The position numbers and the translations under genes are program-made. Shown here in pieces: positions 18,636 through 27,554 of a stretch of DNA of 58,491 nucleotides. The notes below the pieces were generated by a model. That model did no database searches. It was not told where the DNA came from and saw only the letters and a program-made list of their open reading frames with translations. The DNA comes from an uncultured Roseiflexaceae bacterium (lineage in GTDB: Bacteria; Chloroflexota; Chloroflexia; Chloroflexales; Roseiflexaceae): the NCBI GenBank assembly GCA_937988885.1, contig CALKHR010000102.1, positions 1 through 58,491 of the forward strand, given 5' to 3'. Each line of letters begins with the position of its first letter. Position 1 is the first letter of the stretch.

Positions 18636-19655
18636 ATGTCTTTGGTGGAAGTCCGCGATCTTTCGAAGCATTTTCGGGTACCTAAAAAGGGAGAGGGTCT
18701 ACGCGGCGCGATTCGCCATCTGTTCGCACCGCAATACGACGAGCGAGTTGCAGTAGCGGGGGTTTCATTCACCATCGAGCCTGGTGAGGCGGTGGCCTAC
18801 GTGGGGCCGAACGGCGCAGGCAAATCGACAACTATCAAGATGTTAGCGGGCATTCTGGAGCCTAGCGGTGGGAGCGTGCGTGTGGGCACGTTCGTGCCGT
18901 ATCGCCAGCGCACCGAGTATGTGCGCCACATCGGCGTGGTGTTCGGCCAGCGCTCGCACTTGTGGTGGGATCTGCCCGTGATCGAATCGCTGAAACTGCT
19001 GAAGGAGATGTACGGTGTGCCCGACGCCATCTATCGGCAGAATATGGCGTTCTTCAACGAGTTGCTGCATTTGGAGGAGTTGCTGCCCGTGCCGGTGCGT
19101 CGCCTCTCGCTGGGCCAGCGCATGCGCGCAGACCTGGTGGCCGCGCTGTTGCACAACCCGCCACTGCTGTTCCTCGATGAACCGACCATCGGCTTGGATG
19201 TCGAGGTGAAAGAGACCATCCGCGCGTTCATCCGCCAAATCAATCAAGAACGCGGCACCACGATCGTGCTCACCAGCCACGACCTCGGCGATATCGAAGA
19301 TCTCTGTCGGCGGATGATCATCATCGATCGGGGCCGAATCGTCTACGATGGCAGCCTCGCGATGATCAAGCAGATGTTCGGGCATCATCGTGAGTTGCGT
19401 TTGACCCTACACCAACCCCGTCAGTTGAGCGATGAGGATGTGGCGCTGCTGCGCGAATATGCGATCGACGTGCTTGCGACGCACGGCCTGCAGGTGCGCT
19501 TGCGGTTCGATACCGAGCAGCGCACGGCAGCCGAGGTGTTGGGGGTGCTGATGCGCCTGTACGATGTGGCGGACTTCGAGTTGCAGGCCCTGAACCTGGA
19601 GCAGGCGCTGCGCGATCTGTATCGCAGCGGGTTCGACTTGAAGAAGGCTGCGTAG
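18636..19655 (+). CDS. ABC-2 exporter ATP-binding protein
   Basis: The 339-residue ATPase is set at ATG 18636, eight bases after AAGGAAGGAG; an in-frame ATG at 18528 has no ribosome site. It has Walker A GPNGAGKST, signature LSLGQRMR, Walker B LLFLDEPTIGLD and switch His in VLTSHDLGD. The motif FGQRSHLWWDLPV after the Q-loop is typical of the ATPase that pairs with PF06182 permeases. The C-terminal 90 residues form the usual accessory domain. It is the first of three genes that together make an exporter; the substrate cannot be read from the sequence. Confidence 0.95.
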   Translation: MSLVEVRDLSKHFRVPKKGEGLRGAIRHLFAPQYDERVAVAGVSFTIEPGEAVAYVGPNGAGKSTTIKMLAGILEPSGGSVRVGTFVPYRQRTEYVRHIGVVFGQRSHLWWDLPVIESLKLLKEMYGVPDAIYRQNMAFFNELLHLEELLPVPVRRLSLGQRMRADLVAALLHNPPLLFLDEPTIGLDVEVKETIRAFIRQINQERGTTIVLTSHDLGDIEDLCRRMIIIDRGRIVYDGSLAMIKQMFGHHRELRLTLHQPRQLSDEDVALLREYAIDVLATHGLQVRLRFDTEQRTAAEVLGVLMRLYDVADFELQALNLEQALRDLYRSGFDLKKAA

Positions 19656-19668
19656 CGGTGAGGCTCTG

Positions 19669-20526
19669 ATGCACGAACCGCTTTCTCGAGAGTTGGCGGA
19701 TTGGCGGGTGGCCCCGCAGGCGCGACCCGTGCAGCGCTGGCGCGTCTACCTCCTGCTGGCCAATGCTGCGATGCAGCGCGCCTTGTTCTACCGTGCCCGG
19801 GCGCTGATCACCGCGCTGACGGGGCTGATCCAAGTGAGCGCGCTGTTCTTCCTGTGGCGGGCTTTCTACGCCGAGCAAGCTGTGGTCGAGGGCTATCGCT
19901 GGGCCGACATCCGCACCTACTTGTTCCTGACGTTTTTGTTGGGCTTGTTGGTGGCCTTCGATACCGAGACGCAGATCTCGGCGGGCATCCGCGACGGCAG
20001 CATTATCGTCGAGTTGGTGAAGCCGCTTGATTTCCTCTGGGCGCGTTTCGCCGAGGCGTGCGGCGCGGCGGTGGTGGAGGGCGTGTTGATCGGCTCCGGC
20101 GCGGTGGTGGTGGGTGTGCTGCTGTTTCAGGTGCAGTTGCCCGCAGTGGGCGCTCTGCTGCCGGTTGTGTTGTCGGTGCTGGCGGCATTCGTGTTGAAGT
20201 TTCTGCTGGCGTTCTTGACGGGGATGTGCTGCTTCTGGACCACCAGTGTGATCGGCTTGATCCGGCTGCGCGTGGTGCTGGTGTCGTTCTTCTCGGGGGC
20301 GCTGGTGCCGTTGGCGTTTTTGCCCCAGTGGGTGCAGCAACTCGCGGCCTTCCTGCCGTTTCAGGGCACGCTGCACACGCCAGTGTCGATCTATCTGGGG
20401 CACCTACAAGGGAGCGCAGCCTGGTGGGCATTGGCTCTGCAAGGTGTGTGGATTGTGGTGTTGTGGCTGTTGTCGCGTTGGATGCTGCGCCTTGGTCTGC
20501 GCCGCCTCACGAGCCACGGGGGATAG
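19669..20526 (+). CDS. ABC-2 family exporter permease 1 (PF06182 type)
   Basis: This 285-residue protein has six predicted membrane segments and the family's conserved block TEISAGIRDGSIIVELVKPLD-like region (reading TQISAGIRDGSIIVELVKP). The start lies 13 bases after the ATPase stop. It should pair with the next gene product as a heterodimeric membrane domain. The chromosome order ATPase, permease, permease is typical of this exporter type. Confidence 0.92.
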   Translation: MHEPLSRELADWRVAPQARPVQRWRVYLLLANAAMQRALFYRARALITALTGLIQVSALFFLWRAFYAEQAVVEGYRWADIRTYLFLTFLLGLLVAFDTETQISAGIRDGSIIVELVKPLDFLWARFAEACGAAVVEGVLIGSGAVVVGVLLFQVQLPAVGALLPVVLSVLAAFVLKFLLAFLTGMCCFWTTSVIGLIRLRVVLVSFFSGALVPLAFLPQWVQQLAAFLPFQGTLHTPVSIYLGHLQGSAAWWALALQGVWIVVLWLLSRWMLRLGLRRLTSHGG

Positions 20527-20550
20527 TCTCGGTACAGGAGCCGCTGAGTG

Positions 20551-21336
20551 ATGCGTAGTGTCCGTTTGGTTGTGTTGTTACTGGTTCAGCAGTTGAAGGC
20601 GCGCTTGGAGTACCGCCGCGATGTGTGGCTGCAACTGCTCACGATCAGCCTGCACTTGGTGGTGAACTTGGTGTTTGTGTGGTCGTTGTTCGTGCGCGTG
20701 CCGACGATTGCGGGCTGGGGCTTCTGGGAGGTGGCTTTTCTCTACGGCCTGATGACGGTGGTGATGGGCACCACGCAGCTCACCTGTGAGGGTGCCTGGC
20801 AGCTGCCGAGCCTGATCCGCAAGGGCGAACTGGACCGTCTGCTGATCCGTCCGCTGCATCCGGCGCTGCACGTGTTAACGCTCGATGTGAGTCTGCCGGG
20901 CTTGGGGTCACTGGTGTTGGGTCTGCTGGTGATGCTGAGCGCCGCGCGCGAGCTGCCGCTGAACTGGCAGCCGTGGATGCTGCTGTATTTGCTGGTGGTG
21001 GTGGTGAGCGGCACGGTGATCATGGCCTCGCTCAATTTGGCGGCGGCGTCGTTTTCGTTTTGGAGCGACGATTTGGGCACCTCAGTGCCGTTTATGGTGA
21101 ACCGCTTGGGCGAACTGGCGCGCTTCCCGTTGACGATCTATCCGAAGGTGCTGAGCGGCCTGTTGATGTGGGTGTTGCCGTTCGCGTTCATCGGCTTCGT
21201 GCCGTTGTCGTTTCTGCTTGAGGAGAAGCACTGGATCGTTGCGCTGGGCGCGCCGTTGGCTGCTGCAGTGGTTGGCGTGGTGGCGCAGTTGATCTTCCGT
21301 GCGGGACTGCGGCGCTACGAAAGTGTTGGTCATTAG
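20551..21336 (+). CDS. ABC-2 family exporter permease 2
   Basis: The 261-residue partner permease has six predicted membrane segments. The region LIRKGELDRLLIRPLHP matches the motif of the first permease, which supports a shared origin. ATG 20551 or the GTG directly before it could start translation, with AGGAG upstream. It ends the exporter operon, and the next gene has its own promoter about 25 bases later. Confidence 0.92.
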   Translation: MRSVRLVVLLLVQQLKARLEYRRDVWLQLLTISLHLVVNLVFVWSLFVRVPTIAGWGFWEVAFLYGLMTVVMGTTQLTCEGAWQLPSLIRKGELDRLLIRPLHPALHVLTLDVSLPGLGSLVLGLLVMLSAARELPLNWQPWMLLYLLVVVVSGTVIMASLNLAAASFSFWSDDLGTSVPFMVNRLGELARFPLTIYPKVLSGLLMWVLPFAFIGFVPLSFLLEEKHWIVALGAPLAAAVVGVVAQLIFRAGLRRYESVGH

Positions 21337-21641
21337 TCGTCTGCGAGTGTCTGTCGTTTTTATGGTATAGTGGTAGGACTATTTAGCACTCCAATGCAGC
21401 ACTTCGTTATTCGTTCCTGGAGACGCTTTCGTTTCGCCAGGCGCAAGCAGTTTGTTGCCTTGCGGCTACCTCCGCCCTGCTGCACGTTACCTCAGTTGGC
21501 ATTTGTCCACTTTGCTGTGGTTTATTTGTCATCCCCTCTGAGAGGGTATGTGGCGGGTGCAGTTGTGTCGTTGGGCCAAAGTGACCGACAGTAGCTTTAT
21601 GGCTTTGCTATCTGTTAAAACGACTATCGGAGGGCTTTTGT
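21337..21641. other. Leader region of the radical SAM cluster
   Basis: About 300 bases lie between the exporter and the next ORF. An extended -10 lies at 21363-21371, so most of this stretch would be a 5' untranslated leader of about 265 bases. A frame at 21370-21594 has no ribosome site and is not called. The end carries CGGAGGGC, the ribosome site of the 19-codon ORF. Confidence 0.45.
21363..21371 (+). promoter_or_regulatory. Extended -10 promoter of the radical SAM cluster
   Basis: TGG-TATAGT lies directly after the exporter operon. No good -35 is seen, as expected for an extended -10 promoter. Confidence 0.45.
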
Positions 21642-21701
21642 ATGTGGCAACCATGCTCAACCTCATTTGCGTGTATGCGCTATTTCTACTACTATGTGTA
21701 G
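21642..21701 (+). CDS. 19-residue mini-ORF coupled to the glycosyltransferase start
   Basis: The ORF encodes MWQPCSTSFACMRYFYYYV. A strong ribosome site, CGGAGGGC, ends six to seven bases before its ATG. Its TAG stop overlaps the ATG of the next gene (ATGTGTAG), while that gene has no ribosome site of its own. It is therefore translated, at least as a coupling leader. Two Cys, a Trp and a YFYYYV end also make it a conceivable substrate for the cluster's radical SAM enzyme. No family is recognised. Confidence 0.5.
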   Translation: MWQPCSTSFACMRYFYYYV

Positions 21702-23133
21702 TTACAACAACCTGATCTCGTCAATTGGCGTGGTCACAAGGAATCGACCTGACTGTCTACAGCGTTGTGTGGCGAGCTATGCCGCTGCCACACGGGCGGA
21801 TGGTCGTGTTGTGAGATTTGTGGTCACAGATGATTCGGATGAGCAGCGAGCAGATCAGAACCTGAGCTTATTACGGGAACTGAGTGCGACGCATAATGTG
21901 CCGATTTGGTACGCCGGAGCACAGGAGAAGCAGCAGTTTATCGCGAAGCTCGTTGAGGCGGGTGTGCAGGCTAACACTGTGTTGTTTGCCCTGAACGGCG
22001 ATGACTCGATCCTGAAGCGCACGGGTGCGAATCGCAACATGGTGTATCTGCAGACATTGGGCGAGCAGGTGCTGTGCGTCGATGATGATACCGTCTGCCG
22101 GGTCGTGCAGGCTCCCGAATCCACCGATGCGGTTGCGTTGCGCTCGGTTGATCCGTATGAGCTGTGGTTCTTCGAGAATCGGCAAGCGTCCCTGGCTGCG
22201 CTTCCGGAGCAATCGACCGATCTGCTGGCTGCGCACGAGCGGTTTTTGGGGCAGCGGCTCGGCGATGTGACGCCGATCTCTGCTTACGCTGAGCATCGGG
22301 TATTGGCGACCTACAGCAGCCTGATGGGGGATTGTTGTTGGTCGTCGAACGCGCGCTACATCACCACAGGTGGCGCAACGCATGCCCGCCTGATCCGCTC
22401 AGAGGAGGCGTACCACCGTGCGCGGGCGAGCCGCGAGGTGCTGTTGGCAGTGACGCAGCCGACGGTCAGCGTCAACCCGGTGTTCTGTATGACGTACAGC
22501 GCCAGTTTCGATCATCGACAGTTGTTGCCGCCGTTTATGCCCGTGGGCAGCAACCAAGATCGGCTGTTCGGCAAGATGCTCAAGCTATGCTATGTCGATG
22601 GGGCATTTGCGTATGTGCCACAAGCGATTCTGCACGCGCCGCCTGGTGAACGAACGTTCCAGGTGGGGTATGCGGGCCAAGCCGGCTTGAATGCGATCAT
22701 CATCGCTTTGCTGCAAAACTATCGCTTTCAGCAAGACGAAGTGTTGCCCGAGCAGCGTATGGTGGCGCTAGGCAGCTACTTGTGTCAGATCGCACGTCTG
22801 CCGTTGGCAGAGTTTCAGGAGATGATCCGCTCGATTGTGCACCAGGGGATGCGTGCCACGATCGAACAGCTCGAAGCGTGGTTGGAGGAGCGTGGCCACA
22901 CACCAGCCTTCTGGGCCAGCGATCTCTGCCAGCATATCGAGCGGTTACGGCGTTTTGTCGATACGTTTGAGGCGCCGATCGACCTGCTGAATGTTGCAGG
23001 ATCGCGGCAAGCCAATCTGCAAGCACAACTCACGATTGGGCGATTTGGAGAGTTGTTGCAGGCCTGGCCTGCGCTGGTGCAGGCGACACAATCGTTAGCT
23101 GCACAGGGCCATCACCTTGCACGGCTGCTGTGA
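21694..23133 (+). CDS. GT2-like glycosyltransferase
   Basis: The 479-residue protein opens with a nucleotide-sugar-binding strand (ISSIGVVTRNRPDCLQRCV). Two acidic motifs follow, NGDDSI and CVDDDT; the latter looks like the metal-binding DxD of a GT-A fold. The second half (from about residue 170) has no clear counterpart and includes two short Cys-containing segments and a helical C-terminus. ATG 21694 is chosen because it overlaps the mini-ORF stop; an upstream TTG lacks support. Sitting before a radical SAM gene, it probably glycosylates the pathway product. Donor and acceptor are unknown. Confidence 0.6.
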   Translation: MCSYNNLISSIGVVTRNRPDCLQRCVASYAAATRADGRVVRFVVTDDSDEQRADQNLSLLRELSATHNVPIWYAGAQEKQQFIAKLVEAGVQANTVLFALNGDDSILKRTGANRNMVYLQTLGEQVLCVDDDTVCRVVQAPESTDAVALRSVDPYELWFFENRQASLAALPEQSTDLLAAHERFLGQRLGDVTPISAYAEHRVLATYSSLMGDCCWSSNARYITTGGATHARLIRSEEAYHRARASREVLLAVTQPTVSVNPVFCMTYSASFDHRQLLPPFMPVGSNQDRLFGKMLKLCYVDGAFAYVPQAILHAPPGERTFQVGYAGQAGLNAIIIALLQNYRFQQDEVLPEQRMVALGSYLCQIARLPLAEFQEMIRSIVHQGMRATIEQLEAWLEERGHTPAFWASDLCQHIERLRRFVDTFEAPIDLLNVAGSRQANLQAQLTIGRFGELLQAWPALVQATQSLAAQGHHLARLL

Positions 23134-23153
23134 GCGCGGTTGTAGTTGCTGCG

Positions 23154-23294
23154 ATGAGGCAGTTGCGTAACGATGCGCTTGTGATCGTGTCTGCCTTGTT
23201 GTTAGCCGAGAGCACCATCCCACTGTTGGGAAGCGGTGTATCATCGCGGTTCCTACATGGCAGTGCGAATGTGCAAGCCCAAGCCACTTACTAG
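23154..23294 (+). CDS. Possible 46-residue peptide between GT and radical SAM genes
   Basis: An ATG-started frame begins 21 bases after the glycosyltransferase stop and ends 71 bases before the radical SAM start. The product begins MRQLRNDALVIVSALLLAE and ends HGSANVQAQATY. A basic start followed by a hydrophobic stretch recalls a signal or leader peptide. There is no convincing ribosome site, and a 46-codon open frame can occur by chance at this GC content. It is listed because small precursors often sit at this spot. Confidence 0.22.
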   Translation: MRQLRNDALVIVSALLLAESTIPLLGSGVSSRFLHGSANVQAQATY

Positions 23295-23365
23295 CATAAC
23301 GCAGACGTTCGGGGGACCGAGCACGCGTTCGGACGAATGTCCCATCACACACATGAGGTAAGAAA

Positions 23366-24490
23366 GTGTCAATATCATGCGAACAAGGGCTGGCGTGCAC
23401 GGATGAACAAGGGTGTGGCTCGGGTAATTGCTGTAGTGCTTCACAGACGCGAGCAGCACGCTATGAGGTGAGTTCGAGCGGCCCACGCGCAACCATTCGC
23501 GAAATGCGGATTGCGCTGTCGTATTACTGTAATTTACGTTGTGCGCACTGCTATGTGCCGGAGGATAATCGTTTGCAGTACGGGCGGTTATTTGAGGCGC
23601 ATCAGTTGTCGATCGAGGAATTGGAGGATTTCGTCGATCTGCTGGCACACGAGTTCAATACCAAGAGCATTTCGATCACGGGTGGCGAGGCGCTGCTGCG
23701 GCCCGTGTGGCCCCGCACCGAGCGCGTGATGCAGCGCGCCCTGGCGAACGGCCTGAAGGTGCGCTTGATCACGGCTGGCTCCGGCCAGATCGATATCGCC
23801 ACGGTGCTGCACAGCGCTCAGCGCAGCGACAATCTGCTGTTGCAGGTGAGCTTGGATGGCGTTCAGCCCGACCAAGTCGATCAGTTCCGTGGTCGCGCTG
23901 GCGCCTGGCAGAGGGCGGTCAACACCATTCAGGAGATCGCCGATCTGGGTGGCGCGGTTCAAGTGCGCTACACCGTCACAGAGGAGAATATCGCTCAAAC
24001 GCTGGAGTGTTACGACCTAGTGACGAACCTCGGCGCGCAATCGTTCGTGGTCAAGCCCATGTTCCAGAGCGGCACCGCTCGCGCGCATCAGGAGCTGCTG
24101 GTGACGCCCGAGAGCGTGCGCGAACTGCAACTGAAGCTGATCGAGCGCAGCCTGCGCCGCCGCACTAAGCTGAAGTTGCCTCAACCCTGCTACGTCAGCC
24201 CCGATGAGATTCCGATTGCGGCGAATGTTGAGGTGATGTACTGCGGCTGCGGCCAGGATGTGGCATATCTCACACCTGCTGGCGATATCTACCCCTGCAC
24301 CTATATCGTCGGTATTAAAGGGATGGAGCGTTGGAAGCTGGGTAATCTACGCGATCCCAACTTTGATCTCCGGTCAGCCTGGCTAGCACCCGATACCTAC
24401 AGCGAGTTCCGGAGCGCGCCTCGGCAATGTTTCTGCACAGCGCAGCAACTCGCTCGCGAGGCCGAAGAAGCCCTGGCCTGTACGCCGTGA
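23366..24490 (+). CDS. Radical SAM/SPASM protein with Cys-rich N-terminus
   Basis: The 374-residue protein starts at GTG 23366, with GAGGT seven bases upstream. The radical SAM cluster is C55-NLR-C59-AH-C62. GGE-type residues for SAM binding appear in SITGGEALLR. A C-terminal SPASM region carries CGCG, a Cys in IYPCTYI and CFCT for auxiliary iron-sulfur clusters. Unusually, the first 23 residues hold five Cys (positions 5, 11, 17, 22, 23). SPASM enzymes modify peptides or oxidise sugars and cyclitols. Between a glycosyltransferase and sugar-type oxidoreductases, a carbohydrate or peptide-modifying role is likely. Confidence 0.92.
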   Translation: MSISCEQGLACTDEQGCGSGNCCSASQTRAARYEVSSSGPRATIREMRIALSYYCNLRCAHCYVPEDNRLQYGRLFEAHQLSIEELEDFVDLLAHEFNTKSISITGGEALLRPVWPRTERVMQRALANGLKVRLITAGSGQIDIATVLHSAQRSDNLLLQVSLDGVQPDQVDQFRGRAGAWQRAVNTIQEIADLGGAVQVRYTVTEENIAQTLECYDLVTNLGAQSFVVKPMFQSGTARAHQELLVTPESVRELQLKLIERSLRRRTKLKLPQPCYVSPDEIPIAANVEVMYCGCGQDVAYLTPAGDIYPCTYIVGIKGMERWKLGNLRDPNFDLRSAWLAPDTYSEFRSAPRQCFCTAQQLAREAEEALACTP

Positions 24491-24591
24491 TGGCTTGAAA
24501 CTGCGCTGGTACGCGCAGCACGTTTCCGCGAATATGTATGTAGCACGACGCTCAAAGCGGACAGAGTCGTCTCCAAAGGTTGGGTTGTTCC

Positions 24592-25905
24592 ATGACATCG
24601 TCTCAGATACCTCCAACGATACCTGTTGCGATCATCGGTGGTGGCATTGCGGGCATTATGGCGGGGCGAACGCTGGCTGATCGAAGTCCAACGTTGCTGC
24701 GTGTCTTTGAGCGTGCCCCGCAAGTGGGTGGGATTGCAGGGAGCTTTCGTGTTGGCGCCTTCACCTTCGATTACGGATTGCACTGCTTCTTCACCTCGAT
24801 TGCCTCGGTAGCCGCGCTGATCGAGACGACCTTTGCTGATCAGCACGAGCGGATCACCACCCACGAGGCGCTGCTGCGCGATGGTGCTTGGCTGGGTTAT
24901 CCACCGCATTTAGCGCTGGCAAGTTGCCCCCCACAGCTTCGCGAGGATTGTCTGGTTGATCTCTGGGCCGCTGCCGCCCAACCTGCTGATAGGCCGCCCG
25001 CACACTATGCAGCGTGGTGCTATCGCCACTACGGCGCGACGATCAGCGAGCAGTTCCTGTTCCCGTTTGTGCGAAAGTACTGGGTGCTGGAGCCCGACCA
25101 ACTGCCGCCCGAAGGCGCTGGTCGGCGCTCCAGACCTCCCGACATCCGGCGGATCATTCGTGGCGCGTTTGGCACGCCTACGGAATCGCACGAGCAGTTC
25201 TTCTACCCGCGCTCGGGTGGGTTTCAGTACTACTGCGACGTTCTTGCGGTGAACGTGCCAGTGTGCGTGAACGCTGAAGTTGTGGCTATCGACCTGGACG
25301 CGCGCGAGTTGCGCTTCGCCGATGGCGCCCGCTGCCGCTACCAACACCTGATCAGCACGCTGCCGCTGCCCACGCTGCTCGAACGAATCATCGATGCGCC
25401 GCCCGCCCTGCGTGATGCCGCTGCGAACCTGAACTACACCTCGCTCGCGTTGGTGAGCTTGGGCCTAGCCCTGCCCGATGTGTTGCCCTACCGCTGGATC
25501 TACAGCTACGACCCGAATGTGAGCTTTACGCGCCTGGTGGCCCCGCACAAGTTATCCGCGCAGAACGTGCCGCCCGGCCAGAGCGCCCTGCAAGCTGAAA
25601 TTTACTACCGTGGTGCGCCGCCCGATGCGCACACGCTCTACCAACGCACACTCGACGATCTGCACCGCTTGGGGCTGTTGCCCGAATCCGCCCCGATCGT
25701 GGCATGCGATGTGCGCTACCAAACCTTTGCGAATGTGATCCTCGATGCCGCCTCCAGTGATGTTGTGCGACAGATCCATGCTTTTCTTGCCGTCCATGAT
25801 GTAGCCGTCTGCGGACGGTACGCCACATGGGATAATGGCAAATTCGACCAGGTGATCAGTCAAGCGCAGCAAGTAGCCCGCGACGTGCTGAACCGCTTAT
25901 CCTGA
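24592..25905 (+). CDS. FAD-dependent oxidoreductase, protoporphyrinogen oxidase/UGM-like
   Basis: The 437-residue protein has an N-terminal Rossmann FAD site (VAIIGGGIAGIMAGRTL, then FERAPQVGGIAGSF) and the block FDYGLHCFFTSIASV. That block aligns with the FDxGxHxF region of UDP-galactopyranose mutases and amine-oxidase-like FAD proteins. The C-terminal FAD contact reads VCGRYATWDNGKFDQVI. It may oxidise, desaturate or ring-contract a sugar-type intermediate. It lies 101 bases after the radical SAM gene and 22 bases before the Gfo/Idh gene, so one transcript is probable. Confidence 0.85.
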   Translation: MTSSQIPPTIPVAIIGGGIAGIMAGRTLADRSPTLLRVFERAPQVGGIAGSFRVGAFTFDYGLHCFFTSIASVAALIETTFADQHERITTHEALLRDGAWLGYPPHLALASCPPQLREDCLVDLWAAAAQPADRPPAHYAAWCYRHYGATISEQFLFPFVRKYWVLEPDQLPPEGAGRRSRPPDIRRIIRGAFGTPTESHEQFFYPRSGGFQYYCDVLAVNVPVCVNAEVVAIDLDARELRFADGARCRYQHLISTLPLPTLLERIIDAPPALRDAAANLNYTSLALVSLGLALPDVLPYRWIYSYDPNVSFTRLVAPHKLSAQNVPPGQSALQAEIYYRGAPPDAHTLYQRTLDDLHRLGLLPESAPIVACDVRYQTFANVILDAASSDVVRQIHAFLAVHDVAVCGRYATWDNGKFDQVISQAQQVARDVLNRLS

Positions 25906-25927
25906 ACGCCCCTACTAGGCTTCTACC

Positions 25928-27454
25928 ATGACAAAACCACTTCACTTGATGCTGATTGGCCTTGGCCGTCATGCTCAGCGTGTCTATTATCCGCTGATCG
26001 AACAGTACGCCGCCTCGCACCAACTTCGGTTGGCCTGTGTGGTCGATCTTCATAGCAAACAAGCCGAACTGCACGATTACGCCGCCGCGCATCAACTACA
26101 ACCCGATGCATGGTTGTGGCTAGAGCCGCTGCAGCCCGACGCGCAGCGCCTGCCTGCGGAGGTGCGCCAAGCCCTCGACGCCGCGCTCGTCGCGCATCGA
26201 ATCGACGCGGTGATCATCGCCACCGAGCCATTGGCGCATCACGCCTACCTCGATTGGGCGCTCGGCCACAACCTGCCGGTCTTGATCGACAAGCCGATCA
26301 CGGCGCGCCCGAACGTGGCCCACGATCTTGCGCAGGCCCAAGCGCTGCTGCACGATTACGAAACCCTGCACCAACGGTATCTCGATGCGCAGCGCAACAA
26401 CCCGCACTGCGTCGTCTCGGTGTTGACGCAGCGCCGCCACAACCCGGCATTCGCCAAGGTGCGGGCGTTGGTCGGTGAGGTGTTCGAGCGGACCGGCTGC
26501 CCGATCACGTCGATCACGGTGGAGCACTCCGATGGTGAATGGCGCATGCCGTGGGAGATCACCGAGCAGCACTACCACCCGTTCAACCAGGGCTACGGCA
26601 TCTACTGCCACAGCGGCTACCACACGCTCGATACGGTGGCGTGGTTGGTGGCAGCCACGCAGCACGCCGATCACCCGATCGATCAACTGGAGATCGACGC
26701 GCGCATGCTCTGGCCGCACGAATACGTAATGCAGCTCGGTGGCGATGCGCTTCTGCGCCTATTCCCCGATTTCACGCCGCCCCACACGGTGAGCGCGATT
26801 GCGCAGCATCTCAGCGAGCAGGCGCAGCACTACGGCGAGATCGATGGCTTCGCGATGGTGGCCTTCCAGCACGCCGGGCGCACCCTCACCACCGCCAATA
26901 TCAGCATTCTGCACAACAGCTACACGCAGCGGGCCTGGCCCTCATCGGCCAACCGCAACCTGTACACGGGCAACGGGCGGCTGCGTCACGAGGTCTATTC
27001 GATACAACAAGGCCCGTTCCAAACCATCAAACTGATGGCGTTTCACAAGGAGTCGGGCGAGACGCGCTCGCCGCACGAATCGCCCTACGCGCTGGGCGGG
27101 AAGCGCCATTGCGAGGTGATGGTGTTCCGCAACCATCAACTGTTCCCCGATTGGCGCAACCAGGAGACGTTCACCTTGCGCGATCTGGAGCCGGTGAACT
27201 ACGGCGCCAGCGATGCGAAAGGCGCCTACTTGCTGGAGTTTATTCAGGCTGCGCGGGGTGAACTGCCCCGCGATAGATTACGGTCTGATTTCAGCACGCA
27301 CGCCCTATCGACGCACCTGCTCTCGGGAATCTATCAGTCAGTGATTCGGCGTCAGCAGGGCCAAAACCCGACTGTAAAGCTCTCTTTGGGCGAGGAGTGT
27401 AAACCATATACGGTGCTTAATCCTACTGCCTGTAGTGAGTTTATGGCTGTCTAG
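25928..27454 (+). CDS. Gfo/Idh/MocA-family oxidoreductase
   Basis: The 508-residue protein begins with an NAD(P) Rossmann strand (LHLMLIGLGRHAQRVYYPLI). It has the family's EKP-like motif as LPVLIDKPITA near residue 120, and a later GYGIYCHSGYHTLDTV segment carrying likely catalytic His residues. At over 500 residues it is longer than the usual 330-400, with the extra length in the C-terminal half. Family members oxidise or epimerise sugars, inositols and related polyols, some with tightly held nicotinamide cofactor. In this cluster it should act on a sugar-like intermediate. Confidence 0.88.
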   Translation: MTKPLHLMLIGLGRHAQRVYYPLIEQYAASHQLRLACVVDLHSKQAELHDYAAAHQLQPDAWLWLEPLQPDAQRLPAEVRQALDAALVAHRIDAVIIATEPLAHHAYLDWALGHNLPVLIDKPITARPNVAHDLAQAQALLHDYETLHQRYLDAQRNNPHCVVSVLTQRRHNPAFAKVRALVGEVFERTGCPITSITVEHSDGEWRMPWEITEQHYHPFNQGYGIYCHSGYHTLDTVAWLVAATQHADHPIDQLEIDARMLWPHEYVMQLGGDALLRLFPDFTPPHTVSAIAQHLSEQAQHYGEIDGFAMVAFQHAGRTLTTANISILHNSYTQRAWPSSANRNLYTGNGRLRHEVYSIQQGPFQTIKLMAFHKESGETRSPHESPYALGGKRHCEVMVFRNHQLFPDWRNQETFTLRDLEPVNYGASDAKGAYLLEFIQAARGELPRDRLRSDFSTHALSTHLLSGIYQSVIRRQQGQNPTVKLSLGEECKPYTVLNPTACSEFMAV

Positions 27455-27554
27455 TGCGAAATATGGCAATTTTGTGAACAAAAAGGGGGGTAGAATTAGG
27501 AGGAGTAAACAATACACAAGCTTGCCCAAGCAGGCAACTTTGTTGAGGTGCACA

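Noticed and set aside
19366..20403. 345-codon minus-strand frame antisense to the ABC-2 genes
   Set aside because: Low-complexity His/Gln/Arg-rich translation, typical of an antisense shadow.
21370..21594. 74-codon frame in the leader of the radical SAM cluster
   Set aside because: Begins at the promoter -10 region and has no ribosome site.
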